64,000 nt of DNA from Telmatactis stephensoni (GCA_029948255.1 JALIZF010001814.1:496001-560000); one strand, 5' to 3'; counted from the stretch's first letter, positions 1 through 11,812 are shown. The notes: a model not told the origin generated them from the letters alone. Translations and numbers: made by a program.

Positions 1-2003
1 CGGCGATCTTCCTGTCTTTGATCAAACTGGCTACTTTCACAGGTTCCTCTGGATAAAAAGCAACAAGAAGCTGCAACAAAGAGAAATCCAAAGTGTTGAA
101 GTGTACGATGATATGGCCTGTGTTCTGCAGTGTTTTCGTATGGTAAAGGACGGCTGTGAGTCTGTTAACTTCAAGAAACAGTCCAAGAATGGACGACACC
201 AGTGTGATTTACTGTCTGTGAACGGTTCCATGAAAACTGATGACCTGATAGACGATGATGAATACGATCATCTGATCATACTACAGGTCAGTAAACTGTC
301 AAGGCAGAATTTTTATCATGTTTTAAGGTGTCTCCAAGGAGTTTTTTTAATCACAAAATCTTTCTATTAACGTATTTAGTTTTTATTGCACATATGTGTG
401 CCACGCTTCCATTATGGGTACCCCTTAGTTGTAAATGAATTTCGTTTCCATTTTGAATTTTAATTTGCAGGTTTATAAAAACTGTAGACCGAATTTTTAT
501 CATGTTTTAAGGTGGCTCGAATGAGTATTTAATTTTATCGCATTACCTATTAGTGTATTTAGTTTTTATCAAGCATATGATATCTTGTGTCTTGTATGCG
601 CTTCTATTATTGGTATCCTTCAGTTGTAGCTAAATTTCGTTTCCATTTTGGATTTTACAGATTGATAAAAACTGTATGGACATTTTGAAGAGAATCAACC
701 AGGCGGTCAATAATGTTTATGAGATAGTCGTCATCCCACCGACACCAGTTGAAATCTACTGTGACATGGGAACTACTGGTGGAGGTTGGACTGTCATCCA
801 GAAACGACTTGATGGCTCGGTCGATTTCTACCGAGGCTGGGACGACTATAAAAGGGGGTTTGGAAACAAGCTCGGGGAGTATTGGTTGGGACTGGACACC
901 ATACACGCTATGACGTCCCAGGGGAGTTACCGACTGCGAGTGGATTTGGAGGACTTTGAAGGAAATAAGCGATATGCCGAGTACGACTCGTTTTACGTTG
1001 CAGATGAAGCAGATAAATACCGTCTCACAATAGGAGCATATTCAGGTTCTTAGTCGTGTAATATCTTGCTAATTCAACATTTATTTATTATAATTATCAT
1101 GCAGCATCACTATTATCATTGTTATAATACCTCAATCACCAGCTTAATTTGGTTATCACTGTGATTGAATAGAAAATAGAAAAAGCATACTACTTTATTC
1201 CTGCACATATTCTGTTCTGCGTCGGGTGGATCAGGGTGGATTGTGGATCCACGCGAGAGGGGTATTCTGGGTACTACTCATAAGGCCCGAACGAACGTAA
1301 CAACAACAACAACGCGGTTTAACAAGAGGGTCCTGGGACTACGCAGGGATCCCACTCAGCACAGTCCAGTTCAGCACAATCACCACCATCATAATTTTCA
1401 TCATTGTCGTTGTCGCAATCATCATCATCACCAGGTCATCATCGTCATCTTTATTCTTGGCTGTTTTGTAGTAGTATCAAGCTAGTATCGTTACTTTGTG
1501 GCTTTGTGTGCATCTCACCACTTCGCATTTCATGTCCTCTTCTCATTTCATCTCATCTCATCTCATCTCATCTCATCTATAATCCCTTCTCATGTCGTCT
1601 CCTCTCATCTTGATAACCTCACCTCACATTATTAAATTTTCCGTTTATGTTCGTGTTTGTGCTTGTTTTTGTTTTGTTTTGTCTCGTTCTGTTTTGTTTT
1701 ATTTGATTTTACATTTGCGTTCTTGTTTTAGGAACGGCTGGGGATTCGTTGCTGTATCACAATAACAAACACTTCACCACGAAAGACAACGATAATGATG
1801 ACGGCAATGGTAATTGTGCTCACAAATATAAGGGCAGCTGGTGGTATGGCGGTTGTCACCAAGCAAACCTTAATGGTCCGTATCACCCGTCTGGACCACT
1901 AGCATCCTCGTTACATCAAAAAGGAATGAGCTGGTTAACCTGGTTGGGTCATGGTTATTCTCTTAAGAGAGTCGAGATGAAAATTCGACCAAATGACGTT
2001 TGA
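1..2003 (+). CDS. Apple/PAN + fibrinogen-C secreted protein, copy 1 (5' truncated)
   Basis: Three coding exons: <1-286, 661-1045 and 1732-2003 (stop TGA), with introns in phase 0 and phase 1 and GT-AG ends. Exon 1 encodes a PAN/apple-like module ([29 protein letters not shown]; four Cys). Exons 2-3 encode a fibrinogen C-terminal domain: [45 protein letters not shown], then [20 protein letters not shown] and [15 protein letters not shown], giving the four conserved Cys. The calcium loop reads [16 protein letters not shown] and keeps its acidic residues. Such proteins are secreted lectin-like recognition factors (ficolin, tachylectin and angiopoietin relatives); a role in binding glycans or microbes is inference. 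The start codon and signal peptide lie before the window but are visible in the paralogue at 6576. Intron 1 holds an internal direct duplication; intron 2 is rich in CAT and TCTCA simple repeats. Confidence 0.9.
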
Positions 2004-2871
2004 TTTAGACGATTTAGATGTGTATCAGTTTAGTTTGAATTTCTGGACTGCACTTCTTAACTATACTAGTTGAGCGTTATACTTTCTTAATAATCATATC
2101 TAGCATGGTTTAGGTTAGTTGGATGTGTATGCCTCTTCGATCGAGTGTAGATTTTTGTTCCTTAACTCATCGCTCAACCACTGAGCTATTTGAAGGCTCT
2201 AGTGGCGAGCAGGTGGAATTTCATTATTTATGCTGAGCGCGCGCAGGGCAAACGTTGTCCGATAACTCGAGTGGAATGATTCGTACAGAAACTCTGCACA
2301 TCTACAACAGAGCATGCAAATATTACACTCGAAGAAGCAAACACATCGAACTAACACATTTCCGAGTGCAGACAATCCATTCATAAACATATATTTGATT
2401 TAATTTTTTCCCCCGCATGGAGGAACAAGACGGAGAAAAACGTTTTATATATATGGCCTCTGATAGTGAGGACACTTATAGATTAATAAGTTCAATACTG
2501 AGTTTGTACATAAGTTCTTTTAGGGTCATAAAGACCAACATGTGTGTCAAATACCGCCAAATTCTGGTAAATGTCACTTTTAGATATACTGCCCTGTACT
2601 TTACATCACCATACTGTGTGTACTAAGGTGAGTGTGTTACACTAGTTGTGTTTATTGTCGTTACTACTACTCTACACAATTGTACGGTGGCCCACAGTGG
2701 CAAAACACAATGCAAAATTGCTTTGAAAACACAACAAAGTTTCGTAGTACACAACAATCTTTCACTGAACACAACAAAGTTTCGCTTTCACAAGCAACTA
2801 ATTTGTTAATGAGGATGAGAAATTTCTTTCAGATTTTTATATTAATGTCGTTTTGGTTGAACATTTTTCAG
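2004..2871. other. 3' flank of copy 1, no gene seen
   Basis: No convincing coding region. A stretch near 2155-2215 read on the minus strand contains TAGCTCAGTGGTTGAGC, which resembles a tRNA A box and may be a degraded tRNA-derived SINE; no good B box was found. Bases 2407-2590 match 11012-11195 downstream of copy 2, so the tandem duplication included 3' flanking DNA. Bases 2725-2800 contain loose copies of an ACACAACAAAGTTTCG unit. Confidence 0.5.
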
Positions 2872-2958
2872 GTCCGTGGACATGAAGCTTCAAAGTGGAC
2901 GAACATTACTGCTAATTGTATTAGTCTCATTATGTTCTATATTGTATATAAATGCATG
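2872..2958 (+). CDS. Orphan candidate first coding exon with signal peptide
   Basis: A strong acceptor (ACATTTTTCAG) precedes a short leader, then ATG at 2882 opens MKLQSGRTLLLIVLVSLCSI, continuing to INA before a canonical donor ATG|GTAAGT at 2959. The peptide has the basic N-end, hydrophobic core and small -1 residue of a secretory signal. The exon ends in phase 2. I could not find the next exon before 6576, so it may be a relic of a lost gene, an alternative first exon, or chance. Confidence 0.3.
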
Positions 2959-3103
2959 GTAAGTTAATCAAACGTTTATTAACGCCGCTTGCTAAAGAAA
3001 TAATGCAGCAGTTATAATACATGGTACTCGGATTTCAACCTTCTCCGTCAGTCATAGATCGAAAAGTCCAAGGTTATTGCGCGCAACAGAACGTGTGTTA
3101 ACC

Positions 3104-3189
3104 CCTGCAACAGGCGCGCGCAATGCCCCAGAAAAAGCTCGGTTGTACTTCTGTAGCTGTTGCACAAAACGTTGCACGCACCTGTTGCA
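3104..3189. repeat. Short inverted repeat (MITE-like)
   Basis: CTGCAACAGGCGCGCGCAA is followed about 45 bases later by its imperfect inverse TTGCACGCACCTGTTGCAG. It has no coding content and is probably a small hairpin element. Confidence 0.4.
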
Positions 3190-4435
3190 GAGTCGGACAC
3201 ACGCACGATGCATGTTGTGTACGATGTTACAATCTACAGGGAAAATAACATCTTGTGTTCTGGGTTTCTACAAATGAACAATGAACAATGAGCAAGCCCC
3301 ATTAATTAACAATAGCCCCAGCGCAGGTCGCATGAGAAAGTCAGAGGGGTAGTGAAGGGTTCTAGTTCTTTCCCACCCCCACCCCACCCACTTCCCCGCC
3401 CCAAGATTGATATGGGATATTAAGATAGGTACCGATTATGAGTAAAAAAACAGCTTTGGACATCAGTTCTTCAGGTTTCGAAATTAGTTCCCGTTCCCTA
3501 ACCACAAGTCTGGTGCTTACTCTGTTTTTTTACAATCATGTAATTTTAGTTATCTTGACTATGTATAGGATAATTCGTCAGGCAGAGCAGTGAATCACTT
3601 GAAAGATTTCATCATGTAATGAAAGCACTATGAAAGATTTAAAAGGTTTACTTTTTTGTGTTATTAAGTTTCTAGGCAGAAATGGCATTTCCCAATATTT
3701 TGAATACCACAATATAAAAAAATGCGCGAGTTTGGCATTCTGCATTACGAGATTCTCTGTGGAGTTTTCGGGGATACATTTTGACGAGATCAGTTATAAT
3801 TTAATTTCTCGTCTACTTACGTAATTAAACTCAAATCGACCATGTAACTAACAAATTTGGTGTTAATATTGAAGAACAAACGCGTACATGTAAACAACTA
3901 CGAGCTTTGTTTTAAAACGATATGAGCTAAAAGTATCAATCCATGTTTTAAATCACCTTAACTTATAAAAGAACTTACCTTTGCTGATGTCTTAATCTGA
4001 TTACGCTCTAGCCGATATTCCTAAAATAAGAAACGTGGATTCCAACCGGAACATCTTCAGTGAGGCCGATCATTTCACTTAGCTTTGGAACGGAAATAAA
4101 AATCCATAAGTAATAGCGTACGTAACGGCTTGAAGCTTGCTGTACTTAAAATAATCATGGAAATTTATTGATCCCTCTTCAATCGACTAGATTTTGATTT
4201 TGATTTCTTCTATCTCCCTGGGGAATTGGGACAAATCGATGGAGTAAAACAATGCAGGTAAGCTCGATGTTCCTGAAAACTTATTCTTTTATTTTCTCTC
4301 TCTATTTATTTACGAAACAGCTATTTTTTAATAGCTGGACTCTGATTGGTTCATTTCTTTCCCTGGGGAGTATTAGCATTACAATGAAACTTCGCCGAAT
4401 AGACTACCCCAATTAGTCATTAAATATATTAAGTG

Positions 4436-4735
4436 TCTAGGTAGCGCAGCGGTCTAAGGTGATATCTAAAGGTATGGATTAGGGTCCGGATATCGTCTCC
4501 CTCCCTGGCCTTCGGGCTAAGATAACTGTAATATGTAGCACCGGGATAGCGTGGATGGGGCCGAAATCTTCATCCGTAACGTAAGTCGATTCGATGTCTC
4601 AGCTTCTCAGAATGTCTCGGGAGAATCGTCCCAAAATTTATTTTTCTTTTTTTTTTCTTTTTACAGTTATTCATTCAGTCTGTTATTTTATTTCCCCTCT
4701 TTAAGGGGTTACAGGTTCGATCCTCGTCGACGCCG
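4436..4735 (+). repeat. tRNA-derived element with A and B boxes far apart
   Basis: TAGCGCAGCGG (4442-4452) fits the pol III A box, and the following GTCTAAGGTG is typical of a leucine tRNA D-arm. A good B box GGTTCGATCCT is at 4714-4724, followed by an acceptor-like tail. The boxes are about 260 bases apart instead of the usual 35-60, so a tRNA or SINE head seems to have been split by an insertion. It is not a functional tRNA as it stands. Confidence 0.4.
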
Positions 4736-5029
4736 GATTCTTTTCTGACTTCTTTTTTTCTCCATTTTTCCGTTTCTTTCCCAAGCTTTAAGTTAAAATT
4801 GCATCTTTTTGAACTTGTTTTTAAATGTTTGGTGTTTTTGATATTTTTTTCTGATAAATTTCATTTTCATTTTTATTTTTAATTATAATTATTCATATAT
4901 CTTACTGCATTGTTTCTGTTTTGTGGCCCCAAGGGAAAAGAAAACAAAAGAATTCAGCCCGCTTACCGCGCTGGTTCGCCTCCATATAAACAGCCCATAA
5001 GAGTTTTAGGAAGAGTCAGATATGTATTT

Positions 5030-5420
5030 CGGTATGAAAGCACTTACAGTTATGCAAGAGATATATACCAACAAATTTCGATTTTTGAAAATTCGTATAG
5101 ATTTTTCAACTTATATCCTTCAAACTTCACAGTTTTACTTATTTTGATCATGATATGCTCTTTCCAGCTATGGTCATTGTTTTTAAGTTTGGGAACTTTT
5201 GGAATTACATGAAAAGCCGTTAGTATGAAATGACTGTAGAAATTCACAAAATACGTCATTTACACGTATAAGATTGCACAATACGTCTTGGTAACAGTAC
5301 AGTCATATTCGCATTCAGCATGAAAAATTAGTTTAGAATAGTTATGTTACCAGCCTCTACCCCAAAATGCCTTCTGCACTTTTTGCGATCGACTTTTTCA
5401 GTTTTGCGCCTTGTCTAATG
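5030..5420 (+). repeat. Foldback family copy a (single arm)
   Basis: Shares long near-identical stretches (CTTTCCAGCTATGG, CCGTTAGTATGAAATGACTG, TTACCAGCCTCTACCCC) with the right half of the foldback element at 51577-52205. Only one arm is present. Related sequence also occurs at 29540-29760 and 57530-57830. Confidence 0.7.
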
Positions 5421-5689
5421 CATTTTTTTGGAAAAGTTAGTCATTTATGGAGTTAACGTTATTTCCATTTTTCTAAATCTCCTAACCTTTCACCTTATTT
5501 GCTTTTTAATTATACTTTTTTACAAAGGAAAGGTATCTTATTTTGGATACCGAAACTTAAAGGAAATCGGTTGATATTTATACCCGCTGAAAATTTGGGA
5601 TAAAAAAATTGAGCCTCCGCCACAATAACTCGCGGGCTACCTTAATCCAAAAATAGAATAATCCAAAATAAATTCAGTTTTGTCAAATT

Positions 5690-6180
5690 CTCTCGTTCAT
5701 TTCTCAGACTTATTAAGAGGAGATATTTTCCATATTCAAGCATTAAGCAACAAAAACCTCTCATCAGCCGAAGAATAAGTGTTGTACAAAGATTATTAAA
5801 AGTAATTATTTCTTTACTTGCAGTAAGAAAGTTAACGTTTAGGTTGTTTGTATTTGGTTTAGGTTGATAAAAGTCAAATTAAAGTGTTAACCCAAAGTGA
5901 AAATTTGAATCCAAAATGAGGATCAGGCCTCCAGTCGCCCATTTGCCACTGATATGTTCTTTACAAACAGCCTGAAAGTTCCGCCAAATTTAGATAAAAA
6001 TACACGATAACAATTTTGTACAATTCCAAAGACAGTTTTAAACGACGATTTTATCTTATCTTATCTTACTTCTAACTGGTACAATTAAAATTTGAGTGTA
6101 AATCCAAAGCGAAAATTTGAATTCAAACTTGCGAAAAGGGCTAGTTTTTGGCAGTTTTAACAATTATTACTCGATATTTA
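5690..6180 (+). repeat. Dispersed repeat, direct copy of 50275-50735
   Basis: Long stretches are shared in the same orientation (GAAGAATAAGTGTTGTACAA, TTGATAAAAGTCAAATTAAA, CAATTCCAAAGACAGTTTTA) with the copy 44.5 kb away. No coding potential was seen. It is an unclassified transposon or segmental-duplication remnant. No gene was found in 2959-6575. Confidence 0.7.
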
Positions 6181-6575
6181 AAAACATGTCCTCTTAATCT
6201 TAATTAAAGTTACTGACTGAATAAACGTTTGAAATTATGAACTGAAAGTGAAAGAAGCGCACGCATCCCTACTGTGTTCCATATTCTTTCAACTTTTGAC
6301 AAACGCAGAATATATCAATAGGTAACAAATATATAGAATAATTTAGGTATAATGAGACAGTTAAGTTTTTATCAAAATGAATCGCGCCCTATACTCCATG
6401 TATGCAGTGCTATTGATGAAGCAAGCTGATTAGGTTTACCAAGTGTCATGCAATTTGTTCAATAGGCTCATTTGTTCATTGGACAGTAGGCCTGACACGT
6501 AGCTAGTCCTTACTTTGAAAGCCGTTTTCACCGAACTATAGCAAACTTTCAAAGCTCTAAACTTATTTCTTCGAG

Positions 6576-9241
6576 ATGTGTCTTCATAAAGCAATAACAT
6601 TAATCATCATTTTCCTTGCTGTGTTTTTCATTTTCTTTCGTTCGTCGAGTCCACTTCAAGTGCCCGGCGACTTTTCTCTCTTTGATCAAACTGGCTACTT
6701 TCACAGTTTCCTCTGGATAAAAAGCAACAAGAAGCTGCAACAAAGAGAAATCCAAAGTGTTGAAGTGTACGATGATATGGCCTGTGTTCTGCAGTGTTTT
6801 CGTATGGCAAAGGACGGCTGTGAGTCTGTTAACTTCAAAAAACATTCCAAGAATGGACTACACCAGTGTGATTTACTGTCTGTGAACGGTTCCATGAAAA
6901 CTGATGACCTGATAGACGATGATGAATACGATCATCTGATCATACTACAGGTAAACTGTCAAGACCAAATGTTTATCATGTTTTAAGGTGGCTCGAAGGA
7001 GTTTTTAATTTTATCGCATTACCTATTAGTGTATTTAGTTTTTATCAAGCATATGATATCTTGTGTCTTGTATGCGCTTCCGGCCATTAGTTTTGCAGTG
7101 CGCATCTCTACTGCGCATAGCATAGTTCATCCTATTTTGATTTGTTCGATTGTGAAAGATATATATTTGACTTAAAATGATGCATGCTTTAGTCTTATGA
7201 AGTTTTTAACAGTAGACACGCTCTAAGAGGCGCTATATATAGTGGTTACTCGCCGTTGTCCTCTTCGGTCACAGGCTGTTTACGGCGTCTTGTTTCACAC
7301 TTTAGCGCGTCGTAGCGCGGAAACGAGCACAGGCACCTATTCTTTTTATTTTTGCAAATCAACGGTACTAAGGTTCTCTATCATATATATAATTACAGTC
7401 AAGATTCCATGTCCACCGGTTTTTTAGATATTTTCCAAAACGTGCGGTCGGAAGATGCTTTCACGCTGCTTCAAGGGCACGTACTATCAACCAATTTTAC
7501 CTTTTTTCTTGTAGCAAACGCATTTTTACAACAATTTTTTTATTTCATTTTTGGGTTAAGCAACTTAAAAATTATTACTGTGTGAAGTTTTAGGAGATTT
7601 CCATGTTTAGTTTTATTTCTACGGAATTACCTTAAGTTGTAGCTGAATTTCGTTTCCATTTTGGATTTTACAGATTTATAAAAACTGTATGGATATTTTG
7701 AAGAGAATTAACCAGGCGGTCAATAATAATGTTTATGAGATAGTCGTCGTCCCACCGACACCAATTCAAGTCTACTGTGATATGGTAACTACTGGTGGAG
7801 GTTGGACTGTCATCCAGAAACGACTTGATGGCTCGGTCGATTTCTACCGAGACTGGGACGACTATAAAAAGGGGTTTGGAAACAAGCTCGGGGAATATTG
7901 GTTGGGACTGGACACCATACACGCTATGACGTCCCAGGGGAATTACCGTCTGCGAGTGGATTTGGAGGACTTTGAAGGAAATACGCGATATGCCGAGTAC
8001 GACTCGTTTTACGTGGCAGATGAAGCAGATAAATACCGTCTCAAAATAGGAGCATATTCAGGTTCTTATAATATTATGACAATTATCATGCAGCATCATT
8101 ATTATCACTGTTACGATATGACCCCTCACCATCATCAGCTTAATTAATTTGGTTATTAGTATCGTTATTACCATTGTCACTGGGATTGAATAGGTAGGAG
8201 ACGGAAGAAAAACCATACTTATTTATATTCCTAGACATATTGTTATACTCACCTATAGGCGAACGTAACAACAACAACATGGTTAAACGAGAGAGGTCTG
8301 GGACTACGCAGGGATCCCACTCAGCACAGTTCAGTCGGCTTAATCACCATCAACATAATAACCATCACCATGTCATCACCATCATTATTCTTACAACTTT
8401 GTTGTGTTGAAGTTAAGAAATATAAAACGTTTTTCGTGCTTACATAGGCCTGATGTAAACACGCGGGAAAGTTTGGGAGAAGTCGAGAGCGATTGTATAA
8501 AACCGAGCCGTAGCCTATTTTGTTTCTAAAGTATTAGGTTCAAATTAAACAACATTATTTGCGATTGATTGTAATGAGCTCGAGCGGCACTGAGTTTTCA
8601 GAGTTTTGCTTGAAAAAGGTATAAAGAAATCAACGTATGCTTTCACTTCATCAATTTTTTCGGAGCATTACAGTCGAGTGCAGAAGTATGAACAGCTAGA
8701 AATAATCCTTTCAAAATGATCCATTTGTCCAAGACAATAGAAGTTGGAGACATGCATGCGCAGATGTTATCACTTGCTGCTGTATCGTGCTAGTATCGTT
8801 ATTTTACCCTGTATCTTTGTGCGTATCTCATCTTTCATCTCATCTTATCTTAATAATCTAACCTCCAATTATTCTATTTTTTGTTTATGTTCGTGTTTGT
8901 GCTGTTTTTGTTTCGTTTCGTCTCGTTCTGTTTGTTATATTAGATTTTACATTTACGTTTTTTACTTAGGAACGGCTGGGGATTCGTTGCTGTATCACAA
9001 TAACCAACCCTTCACCACGAAAGACAACGTTAATAATTACGGTTATGGTAATTGTGCTCACGTGTATAAGGGCGGCTGGTGGTATGGCAGTTGTCACCAA
9101 GCAAACCTTAATGGTCCGTATCACCCCTCTGGACCACTACCATCCTCGTTAAATGCCAAAGGAATGAGCTGGTTAGCCTGGTTGGGTCATGGTTATTCTC
9201 TTAAAAGAGTCGAGTTGAAAATACGACCAAATGACCTTTGA
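6576..9241 (+). CDS. Apple/PAN + fibrinogen-C secreted protein, copy 2 (complete)
   Basis: Exons 6576-6950, 7674-8061 and 8970-9241 (stop TGA) give 344 aa. Frame and splice phases (0, 1) match copy 1. The protein starts MCLHKAITLIIIFLAVFFIF, a clear signal peptide, then a four-Cys apple/PAN module (about residues 35-125) and a fibrinogen C-domain (about 125-344) with [17 protein letters not shown] and the C-terminal NCAHVYKGGWWYGSC. The family is secreted and lectin-like. The calcium loop reads KDNVNNYGYGNCAH: two acidic residues kept in copy 1 are lost here, which suggests altered calcium or ligand binding (inference). An insertion of about 560 bases sits in intron 1 and another in intron 2. 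The start is chosen because it is the first in-frame ATG and opens the signal peptide. No TATA box is evident upstream. Confidence 0.92.
7083..7640. mobile_element. Insertion in intron 1 of copy 2, unclassified
   Basis: Copies 1 and 2 are nearly identical up to GTATGCGCTTC and again from TTGTAGCTGAATTTCG. Between these points copy 2 has about 560 unrelated bases where copy 1 has about 20. This defines an insertion after the gene duplication. No clear terminal repeats or coding region were seen. Confidence 0.55.
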
Positions 9242-9282
9242 TTTAGATGTGTATCAGTTTATATTTTGAATTTCTCGACGGT

Positions 9283-9968
9283 CTCAAGCATGTTAAGGCC
9301 TGGGTCATTGGGCCGAACTAAAAAAAACTAAAATTGCAATATCTCTACCAATATTAAATGTACTTAGATATAATTTTGGCCCATAGTCATAATTAGGATC
9401 CTTAACATTTTTATTTGTGTATGGTCAGAATTCGGTGGTCACGTGACCTATAGGATGAAAAACTATTAATTTGAAAATGGGCCGGTGAAAATGCATTTAA
9501 TGAAGACTGTTTTTGATGTGCAACTGTTAAGGACATCTAGATAAGTTAGAAAATGCCTGGAATGGATGACTTCATTTAAACGGTGAGGAGTAACATGCAA
9601 ATTTGTAAATACCTGGTTTGGTCACGTGACCTCTTTTACCAAATATCTCCTTAACAATCAATGGTGGACCACCATTCCAGGCAGATTTTGAAAGACAACC
9701 CCAAAAATCATAAATTGGCATCTCTTTTATTATTTCACTTTACGTCTCTATACGGCCCGTTTTCCATTGAATTTTTGTCATTTTCTATATTACGTGGATG
9801 GTCACGTGACCAAGCGTTCCCTATTTTGTCAATGAGAATTTTTCAAAATCGACAAATTCTAACACGTCTCCAAGTTAGAAAGCGAAATGTTCAATATTAC
9901 TCTTGAAATGTAAAAAAATACCATTTTATACTAAATAGGGGCCTGACCCAGGCCTTAACATGCTTGAG
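9283..9968. mobile_element. TIR element carrying three GGTCACGTGACC palindromes
   Basis: Perfect 25-bp terminal inverted repeats begin CTCAAGCATGTTAAGGCC (9283-9307 and 9944-9968). The element is 686 bp with no transposase ORF, so it is non-autonomous. Inside, the 12-bp palindrome GGTCACGTGACC occurs at 9437-9448, 9620-9631 and 9800-9811, spaced 183 and 180 bases. Its core CACGTG is the canonical bHLH E-box. The element interrupts homology between the 3' flanks of the two fibrinogen-related copies, so it entered after the duplication. No target duplication was evident. Confidence 0.85.
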
Positions 9969-9981
9969 GTATGCTTTAATT

Positions 9982-11000
9982 ACTCGTGCCCAGGCCTTTA
10001 GGCCGGGAACGAGTTATAAATTGCAAATGTTTTTTCTCTCGTCGTCCTGAGAATGCAGCATTTCTGAGTCAGCATTCTTGCGCACTCGGTTAAGTGATGA
10101 ATCGGCTAAGTGATGCACTCCCAATTGGTCAAGAGCGGAAGAAACAATGCCCTTCATTCATCGCCTACTCTTCGTAGTGAACGCCAGTGAGGAACTTTAG
10201 GAATGCAAGATGGCCGACTACAACGAAAATCGCTTTCAGAGACAGGCTCTTCTCGGAATAATACATCGTAAAGTGGGGCTTTTAACTTGAGATATACCTA
10301 GACACTCATAAGAGCTTCAGAATGGGCTGTTATTTTGAGCTTCATCTCCAATACTTTGACCAAATATTCAATTCTAATTGGAGTACTTGAAAGTAGGCCC
10401 TCGCGATACGAATTATTTCCTATGAGCTGGAAATCTACGAATTTCTCATCCTACATGTTGCTAAACGAACATACATAGAAGCAAGTCAATTATATTCCTC
10501 ATTTAAGCATTCAAGAGATCTTGAGAGGTTTTTGTACTGAATATTAATATCGGAGACCATTGCATGGAATTAGGTTCCATTGACCTTGTATTTCGCGTTT
10601 GGTCACGTAACGTCTTTTATTCAATATATAAAACATCCGAAAAATACACGATTTGTTATTGTGTTAAAAACACCGTTGTAGAAGATTTTACAGCAAACAA
10701 TTGAGATACATAGTGAAATAAAAAAATGAATAAAACTGGTATATTCGCAGGGGATATTTTTGCATGTCGGAGATATACAATACTCATGTATGATAAGAGG
10801 CAAACACTAATAGCTCAGTGCTGACAGACAACTTGACTAATCAGATATTCTTTAGTTTTAATAAGTTAACCGATTCAAAAAAGGTCTTATGTTACGGTTA
10901 AATATTTCCCGGAATGGTGAAGAATGCGTGAAACGGCTCGGGGAAGAGGGCTCCCGGGGCACGAGTGAACGCACGTGTGCGTCTAGTTAGATTATGTTAT
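9982..11000. other. Repeat-like stretch, no gene
   Basis: ACTCGTGCCC at 9982-9991 and its inverse GGGCACGAGT at 10957-10966 may be short terminal repeats of a 985-bp element. GGTCACGTAACG near 10601 is a one-sided relative of the palindrome in the neighbouring element. No coding region was recognised. Confidence 0.3.
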
Positions 11001-11011
11001 ATGTAGTATGG

Positions 11012-11195
11012 TTTTCCCCGCATGGAGGACCTAGGCGCAAAGTAATAAACATTTTTTTCTCATAATAAGGACACTTACAGCTAGGTTAATAAACTTAATA
11101 TAACTGATTTTGTACACAAACCATATTAGGGCCAAAGACCAAAATGTCACATGCATTGACATGCATTTGGCAAATGCCACTCAAGTAAACATTAA
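11012..11195 (+). repeat. 3' flank duplicated with 2407-2590
   Basis: Shares CCCCGCATGGAGGA, GGACACTTA and the AAAGACCAA...TGTCA spacing with the region after copy 1. It shows that the tandem unit reached at least about 590 bases past the copy 1 stop codon. Confidence 0.6.
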
Positions 11196-11278
11196 TGGCG
11201 AGTATCTCTCTGGACCATTGGATTACTCTAAATATGCTACAAGCAATATGTGAAATTAAATGCGCGCATTATTAAAGG

Positions 11279-11419
11279 GTTATTAACCGAGCGCGAGGTC
11301 TGTATGGGAAAATATCAGACCGAGGTCTTGACAGTACGGACCGAGCGCAGCGAGGTCTGTGCAAAAAGACCGAGGTCTGATATTTTCCCATACAGACCGA
11401 GCAAGCTCGGTTAATAACT
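11279..11419. mobile_element. Foldback MITE with AGACCGAGGTCT arms
   Basis: The left arm (GTTATTAACCGAGC, then GAGGTCTGTATGGGAAAATA) is repeated inverted at 11368-11419, giving arms of about 50 bases around a short spacer. A second, nested pair TTATTATATGGCT / AGCCATATAATAA spans 11423-11565. There is no coding capacity. Confidence 0.7.
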
Positions 11420-11579
11420 TATTTATTATATGGCTTTGAGAAGTCCCGCTAAAACAATTGCAAAACGCAAACTTTTCTTTTCATCCGGGACAGCGGTCCT
11501 GATATGGAAAAATACAGACCATGCGTTAGCCAATCAGAATTCAGGAAATTATCTAGCCATATAATAATGCTGCATCTTA

Positions 11580-11812
11580 GGCCAAGTTCAGACGTCGAAC
11601 TTTTGCCGCGTCGAATCTAATAGCTGCATTTTGTAAATGAGAAGTGCGGGGTCTGAACCTATTGTATTTGACAGATTTGATTAAGTATTAAATTGAAAAA
11701 TTCAGTTTAAATCAAATTTGTCAAATTTATTTGGTTCAGATGCCGCACTTCTCATCTACAAAATGCAACTATTAGATTCGACGCGGCAAAAGTTCGACGT
11801 CTGAACTGGGCC
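11580..11812. mobile_element. PIF/Harbinger-like MITE, TSD TTA
   Basis: Terminal inverted repeats of about 80 bases start GGCCAAGTTCAGACGTCG and end CGACGTCTGAACTGGGCC. TTA flanks both sides (11577-11579, 11813-11815). A 3-bp TWA target duplication with GGCC ends is typical of PIF/Harbinger. There is no ORF, so it is non-autonomous. Confidence 0.8.

Noticed and set aside
2632..2967. 111-codon plus frame
   Set aside because: Only its end overlaps the signal-peptide exon, and in a different frame; the rest is low complexity.
9661..9906. 81-codon plus frame
   Set aside because: Lies inside the TIR element and overlaps its repeats; no transposase features.
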